DNA of 64,000 bases from an uncultured Pelagibacteraceae bacterium (GTDB taxonomy: Bacteria > Pseudomonadota > Alphaproteobacteria > Pelagibacterales > AG-422-B15): contig CACCND010000001.1 in the NCBI GenBank assembly GCA_902547315.1, positions 171,170 through 235,169 of the forward strand. Reading direction: 5' to 3'. Numbering within the stretch: the first letter of the stretch is position 1; every line of letters starts with the position of its first letter. Positions 63,580-64,000 of this stretch are shown here, one piece after another. The notes below the pieces were generated by a model. That model searched no databases, had not been told where the DNA came from, and saw only the letters and a program-made list of their open reading frames with translations. Position numbers and translations under genes: made by a program.

Positions 63580-64000
63580 TTAGTTTTTGCTTATACTTTC
63601 TTTTTTTAATCGCATAAAATTTTCAAAACTTTTATCATCCATTTTCTTTTCTAGGTCTCTTAGGGCAATATCTAGATCACTTTCCTCAAGAAGATTTTTA
63701 TGCAAATCTAACAAGCCAATAAAACTTTTTTCTATCTCAATTTTATCATTCTTTATAATTGAGCTATATGTGCTTAATAACTTTGGTTGAAATATATATT
63801 TAATCTCCCGATCTAATCCCCTTTCATTTAAATAGGACTTTAAATCAAAGTTTTCAAGCTCTTTATCTCCATTTGATGCAGAGAATTCTAAAATTTCTGA
63901 TACCAATGATGATAGATTTAGGTCATTAAAGCCTATTTTTCCTAATTCCTCGATATACTTAAAAATAAGAAAGGGATTTTCTATAAGGCATATTAGAATT
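63580..64000 (-). CDS. dnaG: DNA primase DnaG (C-terminal part)
   Basis: The frame is open to the right edge; about 139 C-terminal residues are visible. [20 protein letters not shown] and [16 protein letters not shown] correspond to the helicase-binding C-terminal region, and the tail ends [19 protein letters not shown]. The adjacent rpoD supports dnaG (dnaG-rpoD operon). Catalytic and zinc domains lie outside the window. Confidence 0.88.
   Translation of the reverse strand, partial: ILICLIENPFLIFKYIEELGKIGFNDLNLSSLVSEILEFSASNGDKELENFDLKSYLNERGLDREIKYIFQPKLLSTYSSIIKNDKIEIEKSFIGLLDLHKNLLEESDLDIALRDLEKKMDDKSFENFMRLKKESISKN

Overview
This window is an AT-rich bacterial chromosome segment that reads as an alphaproteobacterium, most likely a marine, streamlined type. 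Four things point there: a circularly permuted two-piece tmRNA, the hflK-hflC-DUF2065-degP-miaA-ilvBHC run, an Mrp protein with the 'APDTG' signature where other lineages have CxxC, and murB sitting between murC and ddl in the division cluster. No insertion sequence, integrase, prophage or CRISPR array is visible. Genes are tightly packed, with many ATGA or TAATG overlaps. The exact lineage cannot be fixed from the sequence alone.

Layout. 1-7.3 kb (minus): leuA, then mreB-mreC-mreD-mrdA-rodA (lateral wall synthesis), then the start of a PuuB-like oxidoreductase that runs off the left edge. A leader peptide with leucine codons and stacked hairpins precedes leuA. 7.5-15.4 kb (minus): hflK-hflC-DUF2065-degP-miaA, then ilvB-ilvH-ilvC. 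15.5-18.8 kb: mrp (+), thyX (-), permuted ssrA (+) and a PEBP-like secreted protein (-); the last is flanked by copies of a short ssrA-derived element. 18.8-24.3 kb (plus): fumC, a ribbon-helix-helix protein, uvrD and pepP. 24.3-45.8 kb (minus): a complete division/cell-wall (dcw) cluster running from mraZ to lpxC, bamD and ligA. 45.9-49.4 kb: rnpB, ampD and an EamA transporter (-), then mlaA-mlaC (+). 49.4-61.3 kb: an accessory stretch, mostly minus, with rhodanese, TIGR03643-like, methyltransferase, ABM monooxygenase, serine hydrolase, beta-propeller, GST, a two-helix micro-protein, BT1-like transporter, SRAP, TPR, OYE-type oxidoreductase, alpha/beta hydrolase, TauD-like dioxygenase, and a plus-strand heme-oxygenase-like ABM protein. 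61.4-64 kb (minus): the C-terminal end of dnaG, rpoD and a tRNA with a CAU anticodon (best read as Ile2).

The most unusual structure is in the dcw cluster. ftsZ is not in its usual place between ftsA and lpxC. It is the second gene, between mraZ and rsmH, directly behind a four-box MraZ operator. ftsA now abuts lpxC, and its protein has eroded actin-type nucleotide-binding motifs although its C-terminal membrane helix is kept. FtsZ itself keeps its GTPase signature and its C-terminal FtsA-binding peptide. Other points worth attention are the leucine leader ahead of a leuA-mre-mrd run, the 7-nt spacer in the permuted tmRNA with tag ANDELALAA, the ssrA-element repeats bracketing the PEBP gene, and three small ORFs (43, 48 and 55 residues).
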